DNA from: Gyromitra esculenta
Taxonomy: Eukaryota > Ascomycota > Pezizomycetes > Pezizales > Discinaceae
Length of the DNA: 64,000 nucleotides
Assembly: GCA_038503075.1 (NCBI GenBank)
Contig: JBCAML010000013.1
Coordinates: forward strand, 124,001 to 188,000
Reading direction: 5' to 3'
Under the pieces are notes generated by a model, which was not told the origin of the DNA, searched no databases, and saw only the letters and a program-made list of their open reading frames with translations. Shown here in pieces: positions 33,535 to 45,057 of the stretch. The position numbers were made by a program, and so were the translations under genes. Within the stretch, counting starts at the first letter, position 1. Each line of letters opens with the position of its first letter.

Positions 33535-34827
33535 CTACTCCCTATACACAACATCCACGATCCCCTCGGTCACACCCACCTCCACCGTCCCGCCCTCCGG
33601 CACCGCCACAATCGCACCATCCACACAAAACCTCCTCCACCTCTCCTCCACCTCCCCAACCTCAATCCTCACGCCCACCACACGCTCATACGTAACCTTC
33701 GGATCCAGCACATGTCTGCCGTTCTGATACGCCAGCCCCATGATACGCATGACCTCCGCCGCCGCCACCACCGGGAAATACACAATATGCATATCGCCAC
33801 GCGCGGGCCTCGAGTCCGGCGAGATGCAGAAAGTTTCCTCCAGATTACTCACCATGGTCACGAGGGTGTAAAAGTGGGCTTCTTCTTCGTCTCCCTGCTT
33901 CTTCCCCAACTGCACCCACTCACCGCCCTGGGAGGAGGAAGAGGCGATAGATACAGCGCCTTTATACCCGTGCACCTCCGGCACCAGGTTCGCCTTCGCC
34001 GCAAGCTGGAACCGTGCGCTCCCCTTCAGGCGGAACTCCGCCGTGTCCGAGTCGGCGACCAGACTGGCGTGGAAGCCCCAGCTGAGCACGACCGAGCCAC
34101 GCAGCACACCGCCGTTCGGCAGCGGCCGTTTCCCGGCCGAGTCCGGCAGGACGAATTCCGACTCTGCCGGGAACGCCGCTGCGAACGCGGGCAGACGGCG
34201 CGGGGAGCCCAGGAGCAGCGTTGAGAGCGCGGGGGAGGTCCTCGAGAGCGATGCCGAGAGCGCGTTCCCGGTCCCCAGCGGCAGCAGGGATAGGATCGGG
34301 CGCGGTGTGTTTGCGGGGCGCGGGAGCGAGTTGAGGATTTCGAATATCAGGGTGTCCCCAGAGAGCACGATGAGTGATTGCCGCTTGGTGGTGGTGGTGG
34401 TGCTGAGGCCCTGGGTGATTTCGTGGATGGCGGAGACGGAGGTGGTCGTGTGCACTGTGTAGGATTCCTCGAGCAGGCCGTGTTCGGCCAGAAGGGGCTG
34501 CAGCACATCGGTCAGGTATGAGAGCGCCTTGCCGGTCCCCGAGCCCACGGAGACGATGATGCTGATGTCGACTACTGCTGGGTCTAGGTGTGGCGGCAGT
34601 GCTGGCAGACTGTAGCGCGACACGAGGGATGGAGGTGGAGCCAGAAGCGGGCTTTTGCGGAGGGCGGGGGAGGCGGGGGAGGTGTGCAGGAGGGTGTATT
34701 CGGTCTTGGCGGCGGCGGGCGGGATGAGCGAGACTATCTGTGCGGTCGGGATGAGGGTTGTGCCGTCGGAGAGACCAGACGAAGGGTCAAAGGCCAGTGC
34801 TGCGGAGCGGCCATCGAAGGACGCCAT
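33535..34827 (-). CDS. Diacylglycerol/sphingosine kinase-like protein
   Basis: One uninterrupted frame of 430 aa. The pattern is that of the DAGK catalytic/LCB kinase family: a first nucleotide-binding strand with SVGSGTGKAL (93-102), then SLIVLSGDTLIFEILNSL (151-168), LLPLGTGNALSAS (181-193, equivalent to the GTGNDFA block), SWGFHASLVAD, and the C-terminal FCVDGAIVAVPEGGTVEV. Typical enzymes phosphorylate diacylglycerol, ceramide or sphingoid bases with ATP at membranes. The usual GGDGT loop here reads SGDTL, so one Gly is replaced and the residue order differs. Activity is therefore likely but not assured. No signal peptide or membrane segment is visible. Confidence 0.86.
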   Translation of the reverse strand: MASFDGRSAALAFDPSSGLSDGTTLIPTAQIVSLIPPAAAKTEYTLLHTSPASPALRKSPLLAPPPSLVSRYSLPALPPHLDPAVVDISIIVSVGSGTGKALSYLTDVLQPLLAEHGLLEESYTVHTTTSVSAIHEITQGLSTTTTTKRQSLIVLSGDTLIFEILNSLPRPANTPRPILSLLPLGTGNALSASLSRTSPALSTLLLGSPRRLPAFAAAFPAESEFVLPDSAGKRPLPNGGVLRGSVVLSWGFHASLVADSDTAEFRLKGSARFQLAAKANLVPEVHGYKGAVSIASSSSQGGEWVQLGKKQGDEEEAHFYTLVTMVSNLEETFCISPDSRPARGDMHIVYFPVVAAAEVMRIMGLAYQNGRHVLDPKVTYERVVGVRIEVGEVEERWRRFCVDGAIVAVPEGGTVEVGVTEGIVDVVYRE

Positions 34828-36141
34828 GGCGGGTGGGCGGGTGGTTTGGCGGCTTGGTGCTGGTCTTGCGAGATTGTTTATACAGCTGTATAGGGACGGC
34901 TACGGGTGAACTGAACGCCCGGGCGATTAATAATCCCATAAGCCGGATTGCGGGGCTGCCCGCTGTCTGGGGTGTTGTGGCGGATTAACGTTGATCCGAC
35001 AGCAACACGCGTGTGGGGATACTCGGGTATGGAAGCAAAAATTGGAACAGGCAGGGGGCGGATCGGGATCGATTGGAAAGAGTGCAGAATATCAAGCAGC
35101 TTTACACTAGGATTTGTTACATTCTACATCGATGATCAACGCCAATAAATCGAGTGGTATTTTGTGATCACGGTGATATCCCCTCGAGAACTACTATATA
35201 GTTGTATTACTCCGCCACCAATGCTCCAAAATGTAAACCACTCGGTAGATGCATTCTACGATACCGTGTGTAGAAAGATATCAGCTTGTACAGGTATTCG
35301 TAGTTGTTTTTGCAAAGTCCATAGTACGGTATGCGACTAAAAATGAGAAAATACGAACACACATAAACAGCGTGTAACGGGGACGTTCCTAGATACAGAG
35401 ACTCCAGAGCGTAGCCATGCGAATGTGTAGATAATTGTTTCATTAGAAAGCCCTAAAGCTCGCCAAACTTAATATAAATAAAGTTTCGCTTTGCAGGTAA
35501 CTCGCTATTGCTACTATCATGGGAAGATGGGGATTCTTTACAGGTGGTCGTATTCTCGATACTACCAGTACCATCCAAGTCTCGCACCAGTAGAGGTTGT
35601 CCGTCGGCTGAATCCCTCTCGGTGTTACCTTGCAGGTCATATGTGCCATGGGATGGTGGTGTGGCCCACGGGAGCGACCATTTGCCATACTCCACTGCTC
35701 CAACTAAAGCAGGGTAACTGGTTACCCTGTGATCAGGGTTCTAACCGCCTACCGTGTCCAATGACTGCACAATACTGCTCATGTACTCATGTCGCCAGAA
35801 TTAATGTCAGCCACGGGCTGACTAATGGGCGGAGGATTCGGTTTCGATTGGTCAAAACCGTCACGTGACTGACATTATTCTGGCAACATGAGTAGTACCG
35901 TTACACTTTGATGAAGATACTTTTCCGCGTTAGGGTGGGTAAATTTTGTAATATACAACTTGAACTACATGTCATTACTGTCCAGAGTCAGACTTTAGTC
36001 ACCTGGCATTATAAATCCGGCAACATGGATATAGAAAATTAATATTACCAAGCAACTCACGGTGCGACCCGGGAAAATACGTTGCAACACTTATCGAAAA
36101 CCGGTTTAGGAGGGATATTTGATACTCTGCTGTCAGCGTCT
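34828..36141. other. Intergenic region with one MITE
   Basis: Upstream region of the lipid-kinase gene, then AT-rich DNA with a 107-bp MITE at 35786-35892. A short palindrome GGTAACTGGTTACC lies at 35711-35724. No gene is seen. Confidence 0.55.
35786..35892. mobile_element. 107-bp MITE, TA-flanked
   Basis: The termini CTCATGTCGCCAGAATTAAT and, in reverse, CTCATGTTGCCAGAATAATG continue to GTCAG[C/T]CACG, giving arms of about 32 bp. TA lies on both sides (35784-35785 and 35893-35894). The element is almost wholly an imperfect palindrome and has no coding capacity. Confidence 0.8.
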
Positions 36142-36213
36142 GGGCCTGTGGTTTAGGGGTATAATATCTCATTCGCATTGAGATGGTCCTGGGTTCGATT
36201 CCCAGCATGTCCA
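36142..36213 (+). tRNA. tRNA-Ala (CGC)
   Basis: A 72-nt cloverleaf without intron. The acceptor stem GGGCCTG pairs with CATGTCC and has discriminator A (36213). It contains G3:U70, the identity element of alanine tRNAs, and one C5-U68 mismatch. The anticodon arm is TCTCA-TTCGCAT-TGAGA, giving anticodon CGC for codon GCG. The T arm CTGGG-TTCGATT-CCCAG is perfect. The A box (GTGGTTTAGGGG) and B box (GGTTCGATTCC) are good pol III promoters. Confidence 0.93.
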
Positions 36214-36221
36214 TGATTCGA

Positions 36222-36230
36222 TTTTTTTTT
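36222..36230 (+). terminator. RNA polymerase III terminator
   Basis: A run of nine T residues eight bases after the tRNA-Ala gene, the standard pol III stop signal. Confidence 0.85.
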
Positions 36231-36873
36231 GCCCCCCCCCTCTTGGGATAGGCGGCCTCCTAGGCTGGAGACATACATACAGTAGAGGAAACTCAAGCCG
36301 GGGCGGAGGTTGAACTTTGTTATTTATGTGCGAGAATGTTTAATTCCTGCGTGTGTGATATGCAATGGCTCTAATCTAGTTAGCTTAAGCTACTTTAGAT
36401 ATGGCCGCTTTAGAAATCGCGGCTAATGGCGCTGAGTAGTGGTCATGGACTATCACTCGTAGCGCCAAGAATCCGAAGTGCGTTAGGAGAGAAGGGATAC
36501 CGGTGCGCGTATTGACGGGAGGTTCTTAGCGAAAGTAACGCCGTTATGGGTGATTAACGCCCCGCGACTATAGGACAGCTCGCCAGGCAAGTCCATGTGA
36601 GCTGGTCTGGTCTGGTTTGACTCTGTAGGTGCGAGATTCCCAGGGCTCTACTCTATCGTTCTCACGTGGGATTCAATCTTCTATTTATTGGCCATTTTAT
36701 GCGCGAGCAGGTAACGCAAACAATCCGTTAATTTTATCGCCTTTATCGTAAGACACAAAATGCTGAGTAATGAAAAAAAATGTACGAAAGAGACAGAGAG
36801 AACTATAACAGAGTCAAACATCAACAGCCCCAATTAACCTCACTACCACAGCCCCAGCCCCTCCCGCCCAAAT
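36231..36873. other. Intergenic region
   Basis: A C run directly after the tRNA terminator, and a small hairpin at 36428-36465 (TGGCGCT against AGCGCCA). Otherwise nothing is seen. Confidence 0.5.
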
Positions 36874-38073
36874 CTACAAATATACCTGCATCCCCATAGA
36901 AGCACCCTGGCCCACCAGCCCAGCAACCTTATAATTCTGAACCTCCTTAATCCAGCCCTTACCGCCCGAGATATCAAAAACCGCAATATTGGTCCCATTC
37001 ACGCTCGGGCTGAGCGCATACAAATAGTCTCCGCCGACAGCCTCATCAAACATACCCCTGTTTCCATTCGTAGACTTCAGATCCGCCAGTATGGCACCGG
37101 TCTCGGGGTCCACCTCGACGATATGGTTCTGCCCGCCGTCGGTAAGGTATGCAGATCCAGTGCTCGGCGACACGGCAGTCCAGCAGATTGCGGTCTGGTT
37201 CATAACCGGGATGAGGGGGTTTGCGGCAGCGACGAAGGTGTGCGGGTCGATATCGATGGTGACGGCGCCGATGGAGGGGTCTGCGACAATGACGGCGTCG
37301 TCGCCGACTAGTGCGATTCCGAAGAGGAGGGTGGTGCCGTGGGGCGACGATTTAACTGGTGTTCTGGAAACCACGCCGTGGTATACTGGGTAGGCGGCGA
37401 TATAACCGGTGTTGTTGACAGCCGGGGTGCCCTTGACGGTGACAAGGAGGGATGTGGAGTCTTTGGTGAAATGCACTTGTCCGATGGTGTTGGTGGGCCC
37501 CATGGCTGGCGTCTTTTGCCCGAGCTCCAATGGACGCGGTGATGCGTCGAGACTGGATAATCCTGTCTTTGGCGAAACGGAGAAACATGTAATCCCGTCT
37601 ACTGCGCCGCCGTTGGCAACACACGCGGTCTTGAGTGCGGATGAGTAGGTTACAGAGACTGGGAACTCCCCGCCAGTCGACTGGGGGCTTCCAATGAGAG
37701 TAAGTTCGCATGGATTGTCCTGGGAAATCTTGAACATGGAGAGTGTGTTGGAGCCAGCGTTGACGGCAAAAAGGAGGTCGTCGTCAATGCTCACGGCGCC
37801 CTGGGAAAATAGTGAATCTGGAATAGCGGGAGCCCCGGTGGCTCCTATTCCACCGAGTCCTTCACCACCCGTTGCAGTGAACGTAACCTCGTCGGTAAGA
37901 AGACCGTCAGATCCGATTGAAATTGAAACGACGGAATTCTCTTTGGCATTCGTGATAAAGTAGATGGCTTGGGCTGTGTTTCCGCCCCCTGGCAACATTT
38001 TATGGGTTGGAGCACTGAAAGCCCGATCTGCAAAAGCGAGGACCGCGAGGGCAATTGCGGAGGTGAAATACAT
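36874..38073 (-). CDS. Secreted beta-propeller (lactonase/YncE-like) protein
   Basis: A single frame of 399 aa. Residues 1-20 (MYFTSAIALAVLAFADRAFS) form a signal peptide with likely cleavage after FSA. The remainder consists of repeated beta-strand blocks typical of seven-bladed propellers of the 3-carboxymuconate lactonase/YncE group, for example DDDLLFAVNAGSNTLSMFKI, GITCFSVSPKTGLSSL and VVSRTPVKSSPHGTTL, with the usual blade ending of small and aromatic residues. Family members often annotated as lactonases are uncharacterised in fungi, so I infer only a secreted propeller. A TATA-like stretch (TTTATATA on the minus strand, near 38205) lies about 130 bp upstream of the ATG, the only obvious core-promoter element in the window. 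No intron is needed. Confidence 0.84.
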   Translation of the reverse strand: MYFTSAIALAVLAFADRAFSAPTHKMLPGGGNTAQAIYFITNAKENSVVSISIGSDGLLTDEVTFTATGGEGLGGIGATGAPAIPDSLFSQGAVSIDDDLLFAVNAGSNTLSMFKISQDNPCELTLIGSPQSTGGEFPVSVTYSSALKTACVANGGAVDGITCFSVSPKTGLSSLDASPRPLELGQKTPAMGPTNTIGQVHFTKDSTSLLVTVKGTPAVNNTGYIAAYPVYHGVVSRTPVKSSPHGTTLLFGIALVGDDAVIVADPSIGAVTIDIDPHTFVAAANPLIPVMNQTAICWTAVSPSTGSAYLTDGGQNHIVEVDPETGAILADLKSTNGNRGMFDEAVGGDYLYALSPSVNGTNIAVFDISGGKGWIKEVQNYKVAGLVGQGASMGMQVYL

Positions 38074-40388
38074 GATGACTCCTGGCTGAGGTACGAAGAG
38101 ATGCTGATAAACCGAGACGAGTTTAGGTAATTGAGAGGTATCAGAGGCTTGAGTAAAGAATTGCTGTAGCTTTCAGCTGAGAGCAGGATGGTGAATGAAG
38201 TATATAAAAGTAAACTTTGTAACCGCGCTGCAATGGTCTGAAGAGCTGCTGTGAAAAAGGTCTATCTAGGAACGATAATGAGGGGGGACATATATACTAC
38301 CATCTTTCTCCATAGGTACACGTATACCGGCAGTACAAGCCATTGGAGGATTCCAAATAATAGAAACCGCAGTAGCAACTGGACATACTGTAGCGAAAAA
38401 AAGGACAAAACAATTCCAGTTAATTCAGTATGTGGCGTATGCGAGTTCAGACTATTTGTCGGTTGTTTATTCCAAACACGTCATCCTTACATTTAAGCCA
38501 CCCTGAACGCACACCAAAAAGGTACAAAAGGGAAACCCTGGGCTGTGCGCTAAAGGTAGTACAAGGTATGCAGAGTGAAGTTGGGGCACCAGGATGCCAA
38601 ACCACCGTGATCAACGATCCCCTGGTCCCAACTTCATACCCATAAGATCACTGCCCCGGATTACATGTACAAGGCTATTCGTCACGTGAAAAAAGCCCCC
38701 AAAAATATTTAGATCGCACGGCTCCCAAGAGGGACTATCGTGCAGGGATCGGGCTTTCAGAGCCCGGGAATCGCCGCGCCGGCGAGTACTGTAAGTATTT
38801 TGAATCGGGAGCTCGTTACGCTTAATTGTGTGGTTGGAGAGAGACGCGGCAGGAGGATATCAAATCCCAAAGCAGGAATAGCTGCATTGTTAGTGACATT
38901 CAGCCTCGCGAAGAAAAACAGTATTTTGTTGATAATAGAAATCGGTTTTGCCCATAGAAAAATAAAGCATTGTATATAATAATCATGTAGAGAGAAAAAA
39001 TGGTTGCTTATCTCTGGTCCTGCACTCCCCAAAGCCAGCCCACAGTTCTACTGGCTCCCTATCTGCACGTGGACCTCCTGGATAGGCATCGTTTGGCGGA
39101 TTTCTTCAGGAAAGCTGTCTTTCCTGGTTAAATTCTGCAATATAAGCCTTTTAGAGAGCCTGCATCCGCACATGTGTGCTACGCCAGTGAATAAAAAGCG
39201 AGAACTGATTACCTACACAGCTGCTGAATGCTCTATAATTTTGATTTTAATTTCCTGCAGCCCGATTGGAAAAGCTTGATGCCGTCAGAAAAGAGAAGAC
39301 GTGCGGCTGAGAGGCTTACTGCGACACGTGTGCGAAAGGTTCCAAACTCGAGGCAGTAATCTCATGGGACCGTTTCATCGCTAGTGCGTCTGAATTAAGC
39401 CTTTCGCCGTTTACTGGGTAACCTTACCTAATGCAGGAGGTGCAACAACGCACGGACCTCTGCGCTGCTTACCTTATTTCAAATAGTACCTACACAAGCA
39501 AATGCTCAGCCCTAATAATTTGAAATGTATTCACCCACTGTAAATAGTAATCAATCCATGACTTTGACTGGCTGTGTAAAACCTCCAATTACGCAAGAAC
39601 AACAAGCTCCGGAGGCTCCTCCGCGAGCATTGAGCGACTGTACGAATTGTTTGAAGGGTACCGGAAAGCGATGCATTTCAAATACCTCTTCGACTTTTAA
39701 TAGCTGTAGGAATAGTTAGTAGGACATAAACTGACGTAGGGAATTAGGCTATAGAGAATTCAAACCCAGCAAAAAAAAAAATAAGGTTTGTTTTTGGTTA
39801 TTATTATGGCACTTTTGGGCGGGGAGTTGACGACTTTATGCCATCCTTCGCTTGGTATACACATTTTTGATAAGGTAAAGCCAAGTGTTTTATTCCACAG
39901 TATGGCTAATCAACTCTATCATCAAAATATGTGTTTATATTGAGCTTTACATTGAGGGAAAAATGGGGGGTTTCGGTGCCACTCGTACAAACGCCGTGCC
40001 ATCATTCGTGACCTATGTAGTTACTTTGTACCTAAATAGGTGATGACCGGTCAAATTTTGTTTTAGGGAAATCTTAAGTGATGGATACTAGTTGATCTGT
40101 GTGCTTATTTTAACGCTACAGCACGGAACTGTGATCTTATTCGCCAAACTATGTATGAAAAAAATAGCAAAGCAAGTAAAAAGTAATATCTTAAGAGAAT
40201 CTAACTCTTGTGTATGTGAAAGCAAAACCCTATGACTAGACTCCATGAATAAGCCGTGCACTAGAAGAAAAGGAAGGAAACATAGCACACCATAGCACAC
40301 CATAGTTTTGTATATCCCAACCGAAGTTCCTGCAAACTCCCACACCAACGCCCTTCCCGCTAATTGTAGCACATCTCGCTTGAAAACC
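38074..40388. other. Intergenic region
   Basis: No supported gene. One TACATGTA octamer (38662) and a short tandem repeat CATAGCACAC (40280-40302). Several 70-95-codon frames are unremarkable. Confidence 0.55.
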
Positions 40389-42318
40389 CTATCCCAATCT
40401 TACACTTTTCGTAGCCGTGGAATGCTGCATTTTATTTTTCCACTCTCTATCAACGCTCGCCAATCTGATCTCTGCACCTAGCTCACCGTTGATCATCGCG
40501 GCCATCAACTTCTCTACCTCCTCCACTTCCATGAGGCCGCCTAACACTGGTAAGTCTAAATCTAGTAGTGCTTTTTCACCATCGTACTTTCTCTTTGTAT
40601 GAAGTAGGCTGATCCCCTTACGTTTACTGAAGCATAAGTTTCCATGGACCTTGTACATACAGATCAGCGAAGTTGGCGATCCAGGGCGTTGAGAGTATGA
40701 TGTTAGGGTAGATCCGGTGGTCCTCTCATTAGCCCACGTATCCTTCATGAGTATATCTTCGCTTCTCATAGAACTGGCGGGTGGTGTTTCAAGCCCCGGT
40801 TCGAGGTTTGATAAGGGCCTCACCAGTTCTAAGAGTTTATGTGACTGCAAGAAAATCCAAGGTTCCATGGGATCAGAATCATCCGAACTATCGTTACCGG
40901 GCGGAGTTGTTCCAAAATTTGGGTTCGTCAGGTCCTCTCCAAACTGGGAACCTGGTACTGATACTGGGGAGCTTGTTGGAGTCGCCCATGGAGAGTCTTC
41001 GGTACGTTTTCTAACCGGCGAAGCACAGCTATCGATGATTAGAGGCTCTTCTGTTATTTTCTCACGGCGCTCCGGGGCGTGGTTGATGGTAAGGAAATAT
41101 TCCCCTAGGGTTCGTTCAAAATGTCCCAAGCCCGAGTCGTGTTTACTAGAACCTCCGATCGAGGGGACGCCGGGCTGGCCTCCATTGGCTTGATTGAAAT
41201 CCCCCGTGTAGCTTTTCGAAGGATTCTCGATAATAGCCATTGGATCCTCTTCGAACAACGCAGGGCGCTTCGGATTTTGACTATCAGTAGCTTGCAGGTC
41301 TGCAAGATGCCTCTGGGCTTGATCGATGGTAGGCGGTAGACCTATCGGGAGACGTTCAAGATACTTTGAGCGAGGTTGGTGAACTAAAGAACCCGGAATA
41401 GGAGTATCAAGTCTCGCTAACTGGACAGGAACTTGATTTCGCTCTACGGCGGCTTTGAATGTTGTGTTTTTAGATTCCTTCTTTTCTGCACCTGGAACCT
41501 GGCTCCCTTCCCAAGCTGCTCTGTTATTTTCTATTCTTTTTGACTCTGGAGATGGCATTCCTATAACCAAAGCACGGTGGCTAGCCAGATCATCTACCAG
41601 GTTCCCGGGGGGCCGCCCTGGATCTCGAGCTCTCTCCAAGGGTTTCTTAGAGAGTGCAAGCAGCTCTGGCTGCATGTATACGGAGCTCCTTGTCATTCTC
41701 CTAACTGCTGCTGGAGCTGTTGTAGACGGGGTTTGGGGGGTATTCATGCCCGGGCTTGAGATTTCAGGGCCTTTGGTTATACCTATCGGAAAGCTATTAG
41801 ATAATTTGGGAGATGCATCGACATGGCACGGAAAGACAAACAAATCCAGCTACAACAGTGCCATTTACAAACGAAAACTTCAGGAGCTCCGGTGAAAACG
41901 TACCTACTGCAGAGCTATCAACCACAATCGTTGAATGTGAATCAGTGATATCTCGTTGTTGGCTCCTGGTAAGCTTCTGTCTTTGTAGAAATGCAGTGAC
42001 TTTTGGAGGAGTTGACGCCCATCTAGAGCGAAGATCATGACCAGGAGTAGAGGGGACTGGCGTAGGCCTGTATGAAGGGCTCATTTTGCTCGGGGTAACC
42101 ATACTTGGATCCCACTGGGTTGTGTCAGATGAGAAAGCACCAATCGATAGCGAGCTTGCTCGAGTACAGCGGCCGGAGGTTGTATATGGAGGAGGGAGAG
42201 CAGGAGTCCCGAGGGGGGCGAGGGGAGCAGGAGAAATTGGAGCAGGAGTGTTTCTTGGGTTGGTGGGAGTTGTGGGGTTAAGGCTCTCCGCGGCTTTCTT
42301 TTTGCGAGTAGCGGGCAT
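40389..42318 (-). CDS. Unknown disordered protein
   Basis: Exons 42318-41908 and 41849-40389 give 623 aa. The 58-nt intron uses donor GTAGGT and acceptor GTTGTAG in phase 0; the neighbouring GTACGT donor would force stops. I do not recognise a family. The N-terminus is Lys/Arg then Pro/Thr-rich (RKKKAAESLNPTTPTNPRN). The body is Pro/Ser-rich with scattered charged motifs such as SPVRKRTEDSPW and DDSDPMEPWIFLQSHKLLEL. The last 60 residues are predicted more ordered (LMEVEEVEKLMAAMINGELG). The composition suggests a nuclear or regulatory, largely disordered protein. An additional intron near 40650-40690 (GTATGT) cannot be excluded, but removing it breaks the frame. Confidence 0.62.
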
Positions 42319-44466
42319 TCTTGAAGTTTCCTTGATAAAAATCTATTGAGGATAGAAAAGCTACTTGGAGGTTAACAAGCAGATGAGTGAGTGAGCGAGT
42401 GAGGTTGTGAAGAGGATAGGGAAGAAGAGCCTACAAGGACGAGTGAGGGATGAAGACGGGAGAAGCAAAGCACAACCGACTATGCAGATCGAAAGCTACA
42501 TGTAATGTTACAATCTATCACCCATTCAATGAACAAAGATGCAATTAGAATTATTTTCGCTCTCGTATCATTAGATACAAAGCGAGATAGAAGAATAAGT
42601 ATTGATATGGAGTAAAATAAAGAGGAACTGCTCCGTTGAGATGGTGATTGCGCCTGACTTGTTTTAACAGTTACAAATGGCTTTGTACATGTATGCTTGA
42701 TTCGAAAACAACGACAGCCTGCAAGATGAAAGTGCTCGGCTTTTAGAGAACATTACATGCTCGGCTAACTCAAACCAGCACCAGTGGCTATGAATAGCAC
42801 TTCGCTGTCTCTCGACTACGGCATTGCACGGCACAGACTGCTCCAAGTTCCCGACCGAAGTCGTGAACCGATATCGCGTCATCTTGAACTTGGACTCAGA
42901 ATAAATTTCAAGTCCATTCACTCTCAACTGACGGTCACTTTTTTCTTTCGATATCCAATACTATCTTGGTCTAGAGGAATAAGCTTGGATAGGGATGTTG
43001 GTAATGAGATCTGGTCCAAGTATAAGCGGTTTAAACCTTAGTTGAACTTTTATATCTAATGCTGGCTCGGCCTAACCTAGTGACTACATGTAGCATCCGG
43101 GCTTATTCATTTTTACCGAGACAAAACTGTACCATTTTCTAGTGAATAAGACATACCCGAGCGATTACGAAAGCAGCTCAGCTCGTCTCGAGTTACTCCA
43201 TATTTTACGGATAATTTACATTCATGGTATTCAGCACCAGGGGCCGCAATCTCCATCTTAAAGCCACGGCAGAGGGGTAGAGACTCGTTTTCTCATATAT
43301 ATATCGTAATCTTCCACGGGATATTCCCCCCCCGAGAACACATGTATCCCAGCATTTGTTTGGAGAAACTAGTCAGCATCCAAAGCCAACAAACAGCGTC
43401 CTATCACATATCTTGCATGCCTTGCCTCCTTCAATGACCCGTTAGTAAGCTCAATACTTGAAGAGAGTCACAAGCCCACAGCAAACGGAAACACCCTCTA
43501 GAAGTTCGATATGCTATCGGTCACCTATGAAATGGCAAGGGAGAAAAATAAACACCACTGCACCAGCCAGTTCTAAATTCCACACTTTAATTCCATCAAG
43601 CTGGAAAAACAGTGCTAAGTAGCAAAAAGCCACCGATCCAGCTGGGGGGGCCAAGAGCCCAACCCACAGACCCCAACGTAAGATCAACCCACGAATCAGT
43701 GCACCGTGATTGTAGATCGTCATCAAACGTTCGTGTAACTGAAACTAAGTGCCGGGCACCGTGCTTCAAACTTTATTTCGACCTCCTAGGACTATTTGTA
43801 GATGTGTATAGTGTATGCTCTTTAGTTATGTACGCGTGTAAGGGCATTGGACCAATTAGGATGTAAAATGGCAAGGTGTTAATGTGAGTTAGTTGAAGGG
43901 TTAAGTGGCTGCAATACTTATTGGGCTTTATTGGGGAGGGGGTTAGTGAATTTTTGATAGTCAAAAGTAGCTTCGCCTTGTGTGGTGATTGATATCATCT
44001 CAGTATTGCGTACCGAATCGCCTATATATTCTACTGTCTCCATCCAGCTGTGGGTGCCCAAAGCATGGAGCTGGTACCAAGTAGGGGTATCAAGAAATAC
44101 TTAGGGCTACGACAAACCCCACGTATATAAAGAGCCACATCTATAATCGTCAAAAACCATGCAGGATGATATTGATAAGGATCAGAAATTAAAGCCTCAA
44201 CCACCCCAAACATTTCCCAATGAGAAGGAAAAAAAAATCTATAACCCTTTTGACCAACCCGCTAGCAGACTAGTGCCAATCCAGCCCTACACAATTCCAT
44301 AAATGGAGATCCAAGCGCGCCGTACCAAAACAAAACAGTTGCAACCTGAAAGATACTTTTACTGTCCCTAAAAAAATATGCCGACCCTGGGATTACACAC
44401 TCTCCAACCCTCGGAACTAAAAAATTACAATTGTCTCCCTTTTCTTCCTCTTAAAATCCCCATGCC
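42319..44466. other. Intergenic region
   Basis: No gene is seen. Three TACATGTA octamers (42497, 42686, 43085) fall within 600 bp. A GTGAGTGAGCGAGTGAG-like stretch at 42390-42405 lies in the upstream region of the minus-strand gene. Confidence 0.55.
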
Positions 44467-45057
44467 TTAGACCCGCCCTACTTCCTCACCGCGTCTCGTT
44501 ACAGGCCTCGCCTTGGTCCTCCTCAACGCCGCCTGAGCTGCTGCCTGCCTAGCAGTTCTAGTAAAAATCGGAATATCATACGGAGTCTCGCCCTCATTGT
44601 CGACCTCGATCTTCTCCGATTTCGATAAGTCCTCAGGCTCCTCTCCAGCAGGGTCAACTCCCCGCTTACGCCCAATGATGTCTCTAGCATAGTCTCTGAA
44701 CCCACCAACCCCACCCGAAACCAGAGTTCCACGCCTCAGCCCTTCACTTCCCCCACGCCCCGAACCCCCTTCTTCCGGCGACGACTTGAAGTCTTCCATG
44801 GAGAGGCTCTGCAGCGGCGATTCACTATCCGAGGGGGAGGAGGATTCGCAGGCTGCTGCCAGTTCTTGAGCGAGGATGTCGGAACACGGATTACACGCGA
44901 CGTATTCGCAGTGCTCGATCAAGCATTTCCATGGCTGCCTCATCTTATGCTCGGTGTACGAAGAAACGAAGCGTTCGTTGCAGCGACGGCATCGGAATGA
45001 GAAGTTCTGAGGTTTGTAGACGAAGAAATGGCCTCCCTGGGTTTTACAGTCGTGCAT
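44467..45057 (-). CDS. Small Cys-rich protein, possible zinc ribbon
   Basis: One frame of 196 aa starting MHDCKTQGGHFFVYKP. The first 60 residues carry four spaced cysteine groups: C23-x2-C26, then C45-x4-C50-x4-C55-x2-C58. The order is compatible with one or two zinc sites, although I cannot assign it to a named finger. The rest is acidic then basic and probably disordered (SSSPSDSESPLQSLSMEDF, RTARQAAAQAALRRTKARP). It could act in the nucleus, which is only an inference. No intron is needed; an upstream exon cannot be excluded because the Cys block begins almost at the ATG. Confidence 0.6.
   Translation of the reverse strand: MHDCKTQGGHFFVYKPQNFSFRCRRCNERFVSSYTEHKMRQPWKCLIEHCEYVACNPCSDILAQELAAACESSSPSDSESPLQSLSMEDFKSSPEEGGSGRGGSEGLRRGTLVSGGVGGFRDYARDIIGRKRGVDPAGEEPEDLSKSEKIEVDNEGETPYDIPIFTRTARQAAAQAALRRTKARPVTRRGEEVGRV

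Noticed and set aside
33436..34224. 262-codon plus-strand frame rich in His/Arg
   Set aside because: Antisense shadow of the lipid-kinase gene.
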